In this document: in pieces, positions 26,006-33,740 of the stretch
Layout of the letters: the number at the start of each line of letters is the position of its first letter
Position numbering within the stretch: the first letter of the stretch is position 1
Assembly (NCBI RefSeq): GCF_029223255.1
Contig: NZ_JARHUC010000002.1
Span: 124,001 to 188,000 of the forward strand
Length of the DNA stretch: 64,000 bases
From: Albimonas marina
Lineage (GTDB): Bacteria; Pseudomonadota; Alphaproteobacteria; Rhodobacterales; Rhodobacteraceae
Direction: 5' to 3'
Notes under the pieces: model-generated
Databases searched by the model: none
What the model saw: only the letters and a program-made list of their open reading frames with translations
What the model was told of the DNA's origin: nothing
Program-made: the position numbers and the translations under genes

Positions 26006-27277
26006 ATGTGGTCGTTCGAGACCGACCCCGAATTCCAGAAGGAGCTCGACTGGATCCGCGATTTCGTGCGCGAGAACGTCGAGCCCCTCGACCACATCCT
26101 GCCCAGCCAGTGGAACATCCATGACGAGGGCTTCAAGCGCCTCGTCCGTCCGCTGCAGGCCAAGGTGAAGGAGCGGGGCCTGTGGGCCTGCCACCTGGGC
26201 CCGCACCTGGGCGGCAAGGGTTACGGGCAGCTGAAGCTCGCGCTGATGAACGAGCAGCTCGGCCGCTCCCGCTTCGGCCCGATCACCTTCGGGACCCAGG
26301 CGCCGGACACCGGCAACTCCGAGATCCTAGCCCACTACGGCACGCCGGAGCAGAAGAAGAAGTGGCTGGAACCCCTTCTGAACAATGAGATCGTCAGCTG
26401 CTACGCGATGACCGAGCCGCAGGGCGGCGCGGACCCGCTGATGATCGAGACCACAGCCGAGCAGGACGGCGACGGCTGGGTGATCAACGGCGAGAAGTGG
26501 TTCTCCTCGAACGCCAAGTTCGCGGCCTTCTACATCATCATGGTGAAGACCGAGCCCGAGGCGAACGACCCCTACCGCCGCCAGTCGATGTTCATCGTAG
26601 ACGCCAAGAGCCCCGGGATCGAGATCATCCGCGACTACGGCTACCACGGCCAGGCGGAGCCCGAGCACGCCCATGTCCGTTGGACCAACGTCCGAGTTCC
26701 GCCCGAGAACCTGTTGGGATCGCGGGGAGATGGCTTCGCCGTCGCCCAGACCCGCCTCGGCGGCGGACGCCTGCACCACGCGATGCGCGCGATCGCCGAG
26801 AGCCAGAAGTGCCTCGACATGACCTGCGAGCGCGTGGTCTCCCGCAAGACCAAGGGCGAGCCGCTGTGGAAGCAGCAGATGGTGCAGGAGCGGATCGCCG
26901 ACGCCTGGATCCAGCTTCGCCAGTTCCGCCTTCTGGTGCTCGAGACCGCGTGGCTCGCGGACCAGGGGCATGACTGGAAGGATCTGCGCCAGCAGGTCTC
27001 GGCCGTGAAAGTCATGATGACCAAGGTGTTGCACGACATTTCTTCGATGGCGCTTCACCTTCACGGCTCGCTCGGCATCACCACCGACGTGCCGTTCTCG
27101 GACCACCTGATGAACAGCTTCATGATCGGCCTCGCCGACGGTCCGACCGAGGTGCACAAGTCCGTGGTCGCCCGGCAGCTGCTGAAGCAGTACCAGCCCA
27201 ACCCCGAGATGTTCCCCGATTACGTGCGCTGGAAAGCGCAGGAGAAACAGGCGCAGCGCCTGCAGGAGGCCGGCTGA
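26006..27277 (+). CDS. Acyl-CoA dehydrogenase, ACAD10/11-like
   Basis: 423 residues. Flavin-binding AMTEPQGGADP and EKWFSSNA regions and the C-terminal LADGPTEVHKSVVARQLLK are clear; the last is the DGPxEVH form seen in ACAD10/ACAD11-type proteins, not the usual EGT form. ATG 26006 follows CGGAGGA. It heads an operon with an SDR, an APH-like kinase and an acyl-CoA ligase. ACAD11-type enzymes work with such a kinase to remove a phosphorylated 4-hydroxyl from acyl-CoA. I infer the same here; a plain fatty acyl-CoA dehydrogenase is the alternative. Confidence 0.92.
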   Translation: MWSFETDPEFQKELDWIRDFVRENVEPLDHILPSQWNIHDEGFKRLVRPLQAKVKERGLWACHLGPHLGGKGYGQLKLALMNEQLGRSRFGPITFGTQAPDTGNSEILAHYGTPEQKKKWLEPLLNNEIVSCYAMTEPQGGADPLMIETTAEQDGDGWVINGEKWFSSNAKFAAFYIIMVKTEPEANDPYRRQSMFIVDAKSPGIEIIRDYGYHGQAEPEHAHVRWTNVRVPPENLLGSRGDGFAVAQTRLGGGRLHHAMRAIAESQKCLDMTCERVVSRKTKGEPLWKQQMVQERIADAWIQLRQFRLLVLETAWLADQGHDWKDLRQQVSAVKVMMTKVLHDISSMALHLHGSLGITTDVPFSDHLMNSFMIGLADGPTEVHKSVVARQLLKQYQPNPEMFPDYVRWKAQEKQAQRLQEAG

Positions 27278-28023
27278 TGGCGTTCGAGAACCACGACACC
27301 GACTTCTCCGGCAAGCGCGTCCTGGTGGTGGGCGGCTCGGCCGGCATCGGCAACGCGGTCGCGCAGGGTTTTCTGAAGAGAGGCGCGGAAGTCCATGTCT
27401 GGGCGCGGAAACCCTCGGCCAAGGACTACGAGGGCGTGCCCGAGTCCGACCTCGAGGGGATCCACTATCACCAGATGAACGTCGCCGACTTCGAGGCGGT
27501 CGAAAACTGGCAGGCGCCCTTCGACAGCCTCGACGTGGTGGTCTGCGCCCAGGGTCACGTGATCTATAAGCGCGGCGAGTTCAAGTGGAAGGGATTCCAG
27601 GAGGTTACGGACGTCAACCTCACCGCCAACATGGTCATCATCGACAAGTTCCTGCCGATGCTGGAGAAAACCAAGGGCTCGGCCATCGTGGTCAGCTCGA
27701 CGGCGGCCTATCACGCCACCGTCGGGAACCCGGCCTACAACGCCTCGAAGGCCGGCGCGGTGGCGCTGGTGCGCACGCTGGGGGCGGCCTACGCGCGCTC
27801 CGGCGTGCGGGTGAACGGGCTCGCGCCCGGCTTCGTGCCGACGCGCATGACCGAGGTCACCACGGCGCGCGAGGACCGGGCGGACGCCATGCGCTCGCGC
27901 ATCCCGATGGGGCGCTTCGGCAAACCGGAGGACATGGCGGGCGTCTGCCTGTTCCTCGCCTCGCCGCTGGCGGCCTATGTCACGGGGCAGACCATCGCCT
28001 GCGACGGCGGGTTGGTTCTGTGA
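27277..28023 (+). CDS. Short-chain dehydrogenase/reductase of the acyl-CoA operon
   Basis: 248 residues. VVGGSAGIGNAVA cofactor loop, a C-A-Q-G replacement for the usual NNAG (VVCAQGH), catalytic Ser in VVSSTAAY and the YNASK motif are visible. Start and stop codons of neighbours overlap (TGATG upstream, GTGA downstream), so translation is coupled. By analogy to the levulinate (lva) pathway it may reduce a 4-oxoacyl or oxidise a hydroxyacyl intermediate; the substrate is inferred from neighbours only. Confidence 0.93.
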   Translation: MAFENHDTDFSGKRVLVVGGSAGIGNAVAQGFLKRGAEVHVWARKPSAKDYEGVPESDLEGIHYHQMNVADFEAVENWQAPFDSLDVVVCAQGHVIYKRGEFKWKGFQEVTDVNLTANMVIIDKFLPMLEKTKGSAIVVSSTAAYHATVGNPAYNASKAGAVALVRTLGAAYARSGVRVNGLAPGFVPTRMTEVTTAREDRADAMRSRIPMGRFGKPEDMAGVCLFLASPLAAYVTGQTIACDGGLVL

Positions 28024-29090
28024 GCCAACGCCCTGACATGGCGGAAGAAACCACGGGACGGGAGGTCGGCGGCGTCGACCTCGACCGCCTCGCCGCCTGG
28101 ATGGACGGCGAGGGGTTGGGCGAGGGGCCGATCGAGGCCGCCCGCCCCCTCTCGGGCGGCACGCAGAACGTGCTTCTGCGGTTCCGACGGGCCGGGCGGG
28201 ACTATGTCCTGCGCCGGCCGCCGCCGGTTCCGCGGCAGGGCTCGAACCGCACGATGGAGCGCGAGGCGCGGGTGCTGGCGGCCATCGCCGGCTCCGACGT
28301 GCCCCATCCGCGCCTGATCGCCGCCTGCGCGGACCCCGAGCCGCTGGGCGTCGCCTTCTACCTGATGGAGCCGGTGGAGGGGTTCAACGCGGTCACCGGC
28401 CTGCCGGAGCTGCATCGCACAGACCCCGCCGTGCGCCGGCGCATGGGCTTTGCGCTGGTGGAGGGCATCGCCGCCCTTCACAACGTCGACCATCTCGCCG
28501 CGGGGCTTGAGGATTTCGGCAAGCCGGAGGGCTATCTCGCCCGCCAGGCGGATCGCTGGCTGGCGCAGCTGGTGGACTACGAGCGCCACGCCGAATGGCC
28601 CGGCCGCGCGGGCCTGCCCGGCGTCGACCGCATCGCCGACTGGCTGCGCGAGAACCTGCCGCCCGAGCAGGCGCCCGGCATCCTGCATGGCGACTATCAA
28701 TTCGGAAACGTGATGTATCGCCCGGACTCGGGCGACCTCGCCGCCATCGTGGACTGGGAGCTCGCGACCATCGGCGATCCGCTGGTGGACCTGGGCTGGA
28801 TCGTCGCCTGCTACCCCGGCTCCGGCGGGCCGGAGCTGCCGGTCCTCAAGATCGAGCCGTGGGACGGCTTCCCCACCGCCGAGGAGCTGATCGCGCGATA
28901 TGGCGAGCTGTCGAGCCGGCGATTGAATCATATCGACTGGTTCATCGTGCTCGCCTGCTTCCGCCTGGGCATCATCCTCGAGGGCACCCATGCGCGGGCC
29001 TGCGCGGGGCGGGCGCCGAAGGCCACCGGCGATCTTCTGCACGCGACCGCGGTCGCGCTGATGGGGCGCGCGCTGCACCGCATCGGCTAG
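28020..29090 (+). CDS. APH-like phosphotransferase (ACAD10/11 kinase-domain / LvaA type)
   Basis: 356 residues of the aminoglycoside-phosphotransferase/choline-kinase fold. The N-lobe has SGGTQNVLLRF, the catalytic loop is ILHGDYQFGNVMY (Asp and Asn kept) and the metal site is IVDWELATIGDP. GTG at 28020 overlaps the SDR stop; an ATG at 28038 is possible but neither has a strong ribosome site. Proteins of this type form the kinase domain of ACAD10/11 and LvaA of levulinate catabolism, which phosphorylate 4-hydroxyacyl-CoA. Presence beside an ACAD makes this the best reading; antibiotic resistance is unlikely. Confidence 0.9.
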   Translation: MSQRPDMAEETTGREVGGVDLDRLAAWMDGEGLGEGPIEAARPLSGGTQNVLLRFRRAGRDYVLRRPPPVPRQGSNRTMEREARVLAAIAGSDVPHPRLIAACADPEPLGVAFYLMEPVEGFNAVTGLPELHRTDPAVRRRMGFALVEGIAALHNVDHLAAGLEDFGKPEGYLARQADRWLAQLVDYERHAEWPGRAGLPGVDRIADWLRENLPPEQAPGILHGDYQFGNVMYRPDSGDLAAIVDWELATIGDPLVDLGWIVACYPGSGGPELPVLKIEPWDGFPTAEELIARYGELSSRRLNHIDWFIVLACFRLGIILEGTHARACAGRAPKATGDLLHATAVALMGRALHRIG

Positions 29091-29200
29091 GCCGCCCGAC
29101 ACCTGGCGCAGGAGGGGCCGGCGCGCCCCCGCGCCCCGACGGCCCCGGCGAGGGGCGACGCGAGCGCCCGGCAAGAGGCGCCCAACCGGGAGAGAAACGC

Positions 29201-30859
29201 ATGCTGCTGCCCCCCATGACCGACTACTGGGAGACGGTGCGGAGCTACAGCCGCCCGCCCCTGCCCGAGACCTTCAACTTCGCCGACGTGGTCGACGGCC
29301 ACGCGCAGGACCCCGGGCGCCAGGCCCTGATCTGGACCAACGCCGAGGGCGACTGGAAGCGCTTCACCTTCGCCGAGATCGCCGAGCGCTCGAAGCGCAT
29401 GGCGTCCGTGCTGCGCGACCAGGGCGTGGGGCGGGGCGACCGGGTGATCGTGATGGTGCCGCGCATCCCTGAGTGGCAGATCGCGATCACGGCGCTGGCG
29501 CGGCTGGGGGCGGTGGCGGTGCCCTGCCTGACCATGCTGACGCCCAAGGACCTCGAATATCGCATCGAGGCGACCGAGCCCAAGGCGATCCTGACCGTGC
29601 GCGGCGAGACGCCGAAGTTCGAGGGCCGCGTGCCCGCGAACTGCGCGAAGCTCGCCGTGCCCTACGGGCCGGGGGAGATGCCCGACGACTGGACCGACCT
29701 GCGCGCGGCGATGCGCGGCGCCTCGGCCGAGATCGGGAGCGAGCGGATGCGGCGGGAGGATCCGGGCTACATCTACTTCACCTCCGGCTCGACGGGGACG
29801 CCCAAGGGGGTGACCCATACCTCGATGTTCGTGCTGGGGTTCCACGAGATCGCGGCCTACTGGTTCGACATGAACGACCAGTCGCCCGACGACATCTGCT
29901 GGGGCACGGCGGACACGGCCTGGGGGTTCAACGCGACCTCGACGTTGATGGGGCCGTGGCTGGCGGGGGTCTGCGCCTTCGTCCACGACGGGCCCTTCGA
30001 TCCGCGCAAGCGGCTGGAGTTGATCGAGACCTGGGGGGTGACGATCTACGCGGCCGCGGCCTCGGAATACCGCTGGATGCTGGGGGAGGACGTGGCGTCG
30101 TTCGACCTCTCGAAGCTGCGGCTCTCGATCACGGCGGGCGAGAGCCTGGACGCGCCGACGGCGGAGCGGTGGATGCGGCTGTCGGGGACCAAGTTCCTGG
30201 AGAGCTACGGGCAGACCGAGAGCTTCATGTCCATCGCCAACTTCCCCTGCGCCGAGATCCGCCCCGGCTCGATGGGCCTGCCGATGCCGGGCTTCCCGGT
30301 GGACGTGATCCACGAGGAGACCTGCGAGCCGCTGGGGCCGGGCGAGACCGGGGCGGTGGCGCTGAAGTGCCCGTTCGACGGGCTGATGCTGGGCTACTGG
30401 CGCGACCCGGAGCGGACGGAGGCCTGCTTCAGGACCGCCGCCGACGGGACGAAGTGGTTCATCACCGGCGATCTCGCGCGCAAGGATGCGGACGGGTATT
30501 TCTGGTACGAGGGGCGCGCGGACGACGTGATCAACGCGGCCGGCTACCGGATCGGCCCGGCGGAGGTCGAGGGGGCGGTGATGTCCCACGACGCGGTGCG
30601 CGAATGCGCCTGCGTGGCGAGCCCGGACGAGAAGCGCGGCGTGGTGGTGAAGGCCTTCGTGGTGCTGCACGACGGGCACGCGGCCGACGAGGCGATGGCC
30701 AAGGCGTTGCAGGACCACGTGAAGGCCCAGACCGCGCCCTACAAGTACCCCCGCAAGATCGAGTTCCTGGACGAGCTGCCCAAGACCGTCTCGGGCAAGG
30801 TCCAGCGCCGGGTGCTGCGCGACCTGGAATACCAGCGCGCCCGCGAGCGGGTGGCCTGA
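29201..30859 (+). CDS. Acyl-CoA synthetase (AMP-forming), benzoate/medium-chain type
   Basis: 552 residues. P-loop YFTSGSTGTPKGVTHT, SYGQTES at the A5 core, the hinge RADDVINAAGYRIGPAEVE and the catalytic Lys in LPKTVSGKVQRRVLRD are all present. Enzymes of this group activate organic acids to CoA thioesters in two steps via an acyl-adenylate. It follows the kinase gene by 110 bases with GGGAGAG before ATG 29201, and would supply the acyl-CoA used by the upstream genes. Acid specificity (aromatic or aliphatic) cannot be read from the sequence. Confidence 0.94.
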   Translation: MLLPPMTDYWETVRSYSRPPLPETFNFADVVDGHAQDPGRQALIWTNAEGDWKRFTFAEIAERSKRMASVLRDQGVGRGDRVIVMVPRIPEWQIAITALARLGAVAVPCLTMLTPKDLEYRIEATEPKAILTVRGETPKFEGRVPANCAKLAVPYGPGEMPDDWTDLRAAMRGASAEIGSERMRREDPGYIYFTSGSTGTPKGVTHTSMFVLGFHEIAAYWFDMNDQSPDDICWGTADTAWGFNATSTLMGPWLAGVCAFVHDGPFDPRKRLELIETWGVTIYAAAASEYRWMLGEDVASFDLSKLRLSITAGESLDAPTAERWMRLSGTKFLESYGQTESFMSIANFPCAEIRPGSMGLPMPGFPVDVIHEETCEPLGPGETGAVALKCPFDGLMLGYWRDPERTEACFRTAADGTKWFITGDLARKDADGYFWYEGRADDVINAAGYRIGPAEVEGAVMSHDAVRECACVASPDEKRGVVVKAFVVLHDGHAADEAMAKALQDHVKAQTAPYKYPRKIEFLDELPKTVSGKVQRRVLRDLEYQRARERVA

Positions 30860-31163
30860 GGGGAGGCGCCCACCCCCTCGCCGCCCTCGCCCGGCGCGTC
30901 TTGCCGGAGGCGCCGCGTCGGGCCGCGCGCCCTGCCCCGCGCCTTCGCCCGCGGCGCGCGGCCGGCGGGGCGTCAGGCCCCCCGGCCGACCGTGAGAGAC
31001 GGAGCGGCCGGGCACGAGGGTCGCCGCGCGCCGCGGGCGCAGCGCGGGGACCCGCGCGACGCTGGCCGCGGCGCTCCCAGACCGCGCCTCAGGGCGCGAG
31101 CCCCGACCAATCCGCAGGGCGCGAGCCCCGACCAAACCACAGGGCGCGAGCCCTGGCGGGGCC
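30860..31163. other. Intergenic region of 304 bases, repeats at its right end
   Basis: No supported gene. The left 230 bases are GC-rich and featureless; the right end holds the 25-base tandem repeats that begin at 31090. The flanking genes converge here (acyl-CoA ligase plus, GNAT minus). No clear terminator stem was found. Confidence 0.5.
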
Positions 31164-31175
31164 TCAGGGCGCGAG
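31090..31175. repeat. Tandem repeat of 25 bases, about 3.4 copies
   Basis: Units begin at 31090, 31115, 31140 and 31165 and share CAGGGCGCGAGCCC; the first two differ at only three positions, the third diverges in its second half, and the fourth is an 11-base partial copy running into the stop codon of the GNAT gene. There are no spacers, so it is a simple tandem repeat. Confidence 0.85.
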
Positions 31176-31703
31176 GCGCCAGCGCATCACGATGTTGGAG
31201 GATCTCCAAAGGGGGCCGGGGTCGGTGAAGCGGCCGGCCTCCTCGCCGCCCTGCGCGCGGTAGAAGGCGCGGGCGGGGGCGTTCTCCTCGACGACCGAGA
31301 GGGCCGCGGCCGCGTGGCCCGCCTCGCGCAGGCGGGCGAAGGCGGCGGCGAGAAGCCGGGCGCCGAGGCCGCTCCCCCGGGCTACGCGGCGCACGTAGAG
31401 GTGCTTGATCTCCGCCGCCCCGCCCATCGCGGGATGGGTCGAGGGGGCGAAGGCGACCACGCCGACGGGGACCTCGCCCCGCACCGCGACCAGGGCGCCG
31501 GTCGAGGAATCGGCGGAGGCGAGCGTCGCCTCCCAGACCGGCAGGCGGCGGGCCTCGTCGAGGCGGGCCAGCGCCTCGGGCGGGGCGAGGTCGGCGTAGG
31601 TCTGCCGCCAGACCTCCACATGCAGGCGGGCGAGCGCCGGGGCGTCGGCGGGAAGTCCCGCCCGCAGCAGCAGGCCGGGGGCGGCCGGGGCCGCGGCGCT
31701 CAC
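31164..31703 (-). CDS. GNAT-family N-acetyltransferase
   Basis: 179 residues. The acetyl-CoA site RRVARGSGLGARLLAAAFARLREAGHAAAAL and the late ENAPARAFYRAQGGEEAG are the A and B motifs of GNAT proteins. It begins at GTG 31703, overlapping the multihaem cytochrome stop (GTGA), so it is coupled to it. The acceptor substrate is unknown; the WRQTYADLAPPEALARL opening is common among uncharacterised GNATs. Its 3' end carries the last unit of the 25-base repeat. Confidence 0.88.
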   Translation of the reverse strand: MSAAAPAAPGLLLRAGLPADAPALARLHVEVWRQTYADLAPPEALARLDEARRLPVWEATLASADSSTGALVAVRGEVPVGVVAFAPSTHPAMGGAAEIKHLYVRRVARGSGLGARLLAAAFARLREAGHAAAALSVVEENAPARAFYRAQGGEEAGRFTDPGPLWRSSNIVMRWRLAP

Positions 31704-33616
31704 GGACGCCCCCCGGCCTGGCGCATCATTTCGGCGAGGGCGGGGTGGCCGGGGTTGGCGGAGAGCGCCTCGGCCAGGACCGCCTGCGCGGCCTCCGCGC
31801 CCTCGGTCGCCGCGGCGATGCGGGCGCGCATCACCCAGGCGTCGACCAGCTGGGGGTCGAGCTCGGTGGCCTCGGCGAAGGCGGCCGCGGCGCCGGGAAA
31901 GCGGCGCGTGGTCAGGGCGAGCCCGGCGAGCTGGAGATGCGTCTCGGGGAAGTCGAGGCGGCTCGCCATCGCCGCCTGCCATTCGCCCATCGCCGTGCGC
32001 AGGTCGGTGGCGATGCGCGGGGGCATGTAGGCGACCGGCGCCCCCAGCATCGCCCGCGCCGCCGCCTGGCGCACCAGGCGCACGGGATCGCGCAGCAGCG
32101 TCGTCAGCTGGGCGAAGCTCTCCTGCGCCGGCAGGGCGCGCAGGGCGCCGGGGGCGCCGGCGCGCACCAGGGGATCGGGGTCCGACAGCAGCGGCAGCAC
32201 CCGGCGCGCGGCCTGCGGGTCCTGCGCCCCTTCCATCAGCCACAGGGCGGTGGCGCGGGCGATGCCGGGCTGGGAGGGGTCGAGCGCGAGGTCCGCCAGC
32301 GCCTGCGCCGCGCCGGCCGCGTCGGCCCGGCCGCGGGCGAGGGTGACCCCGAACTGGGGGCGGGCGGCGGCGGCGGGGAAGCGCGCCGCGATCTCGGCCG
32401 CGGCCCAGGCGGGGTCGCGGTCGGCGTGGCAGCCGGTGCAGGCGTCGGGCGCGCCGGTGGCCTGGGCCAGGTCCGGGCGCGGGATGCGGAAGGAGTGGTC
32501 GCGCCGCCCGTCGATGCGCATGTAGTCGCGCGAGACCATGTGGCAGCTGACGCAGCGCGCGCCCTCGCTCTCCGGCGGGTGGAAGTGGTGCTCGGCGCTG
32601 GCGAAGTCCGCCTGCGGCAGGGAGGGGAAGCGCGGGTTCCCGGCGGGCGAGTGGCACTGGGCGCAGAGCGCGTCGCCCTCGATCTTCACCTGGGCGGCGT
32701 GGGGATCGTGGCAGTCCATGCAGCCCACGCCGCGCGCGTACATCTTCGACTGCAGGAAGGAGCCGTAGACGTAGACCTCGTCCAGGATCTGCCCGTCGGC
32801 GTGGTAGAGGCCCGGGCGCAGCAGCGCGAGCGAATAGGCGTCGGCGTAGGGGGTTCCGGGCGGCGGGGAGCCCGGCAGGAACGCCTCGCGCCGCGAATGG
32901 CAGCCGGCGCATTGCTGCATCGTCGCCTCGACGTCCGCCACGTCAACCGCGAAGCCGGGATCCGCGCCCTGCCCGCCCTGCGCCCAGGCGGCGTGGGCGG
33001 CGCCGGGGCCGTGGCAGGCCTCGCAGCCCACGCCGATCTCGGCCTGGGTCGAGGCGTAGCGGCGGCTCGCCGGGTCGTAGCCCTTGTCGTAGGCGGTGGC
33101 GTGGCACTCGGCGCAGCGGGCGTTCCAGGTCTTGTAGGGGCCGGTCCAGTGCAGGCCGTCGCCCGGCGGCAGGTCCTGGTCGGGGTAGAGGTGGTACCAG
33201 GTCCCGCGCTCGGCGTCCCAGGCGAGGTCGAAGCTCTGCAGGCGGCCAGGCTCGGTCTCGAGCACGTATTGCTGGAGGGGGGCGATGCCGACCACGCCGC
33301 GCACCGGGTAGGCGCGGCGCACGCCGTCGGATTCGGCGACGGTGATGCGCGGGTCGCCGTCGGGATCGGTGGTGAAGCGGGCGCCGAGGCCGTTGTCGGA
33401 GAACTCGGCGTCGTCGAAATCGCCCAGCACGTGGGGTTCGTCCGGCCGGGTCCAGGCGAGGTCGTGGTGGGAGCCGGTCCAGGCCTCCGCCTCCGCCGCA
33501 TGGCAGCCGGCGCAGGCCTCGGAGCCCACGTATCCCGCCTGCGGCCCGTCCTGCGCCAAGGCGGGGACGGCCAGGGCCGCGAGAATCGGCAGGATCAGGA
33601 ACGCGAGGCGACGCAT
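31700..33616 (-). CDS. Octaheme c-type cytochrome with C-terminal HEAT/TPR-like repeats
   Basis: 638 residues. A Sec signal ends at residue 21 (ALAQD). Eight CxxCH haem-binding motifs are visible, the first at Cys35-His39, then CAECH, CEACH, CAGCH, CMDCH, CAQCH, CVSCH and CTGCH, all within the first 410 residues. Residues about 430-540 look like HEAT-type helical repeats and about 545-635 like TPR helices. It should be a periplasmic electron-transfer or redox enzyme. No maturation genes or quinol partner are nearby, and the neighbouring acyl-CoA genes do not explain it. Related proteins are usually annotated only as multihaem cytochromes. Confidence 0.92.
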   Translation of the reverse strand: MRRLAFLILPILAALAVPALAQDGPQAGYVGSEACAGCHAAEAEAWTGSHHDLAWTRPDEPHVLGDFDDAEFSDNGLGARFTTDPDGDPRITVAESDGVRRAYPVRGVVGIAPLQQYVLETEPGRLQSFDLAWDAERGTWYHLYPDQDLPPGDGLHWTGPYKTWNARCAECHATAYDKGYDPASRRYASTQAEIGVGCEACHGPGAAHAAWAQGGQGADPGFAVDVADVEATMQQCAGCHSRREAFLPGSPPPGTPYADAYSLALLRPGLYHADGQILDEVYVYGSFLQSKMYARGVGCMDCHDPHAAQVKIEGDALCAQCHSPAGNPRFPSLPQADFASAEHHFHPPESEGARCVSCHMVSRDYMRIDGRRDHSFRIPRPDLAQATGAPDACTGCHADRDPAWAAAEIAARFPAAAARPQFGVTLARGRADAAGAAQALADLALDPSQPGIARATALWLMEGAQDPQAARRVLPLLSDPDPLVRAGAPGALRALPAQESFAQLTTLLRDPVRLVRQAAARAMLGAPVAYMPPRIATDLRTAMGEWQAAMASRLDFPETHLQLAGLALTTRRFPGAAAAFAEATELDPQLVDAWVMRARIAAATEGAEAAQAVLAEALSANPGHPALAEMMRQAGGRP

Positions 33617-33740
33617 GGGCGGGCTCCGAAACCGGGCGCCGCCGCCGGGAGGGCGGGCGGCGGGGCGGACCGCGCCCTGCGCCCGAGGCTAGACCGGGGC
33701 GACGTGTCGGGGCAACGGTCGCCGGCGCCGGACGGCGGGT

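Noticed and set aside
28020-29090. Aminoglycoside resistance gene
   Set aside because: The APH fold is shared with the ACAD10/11 kinase domain, and the acyl-CoA operon context fits that better than resistance.
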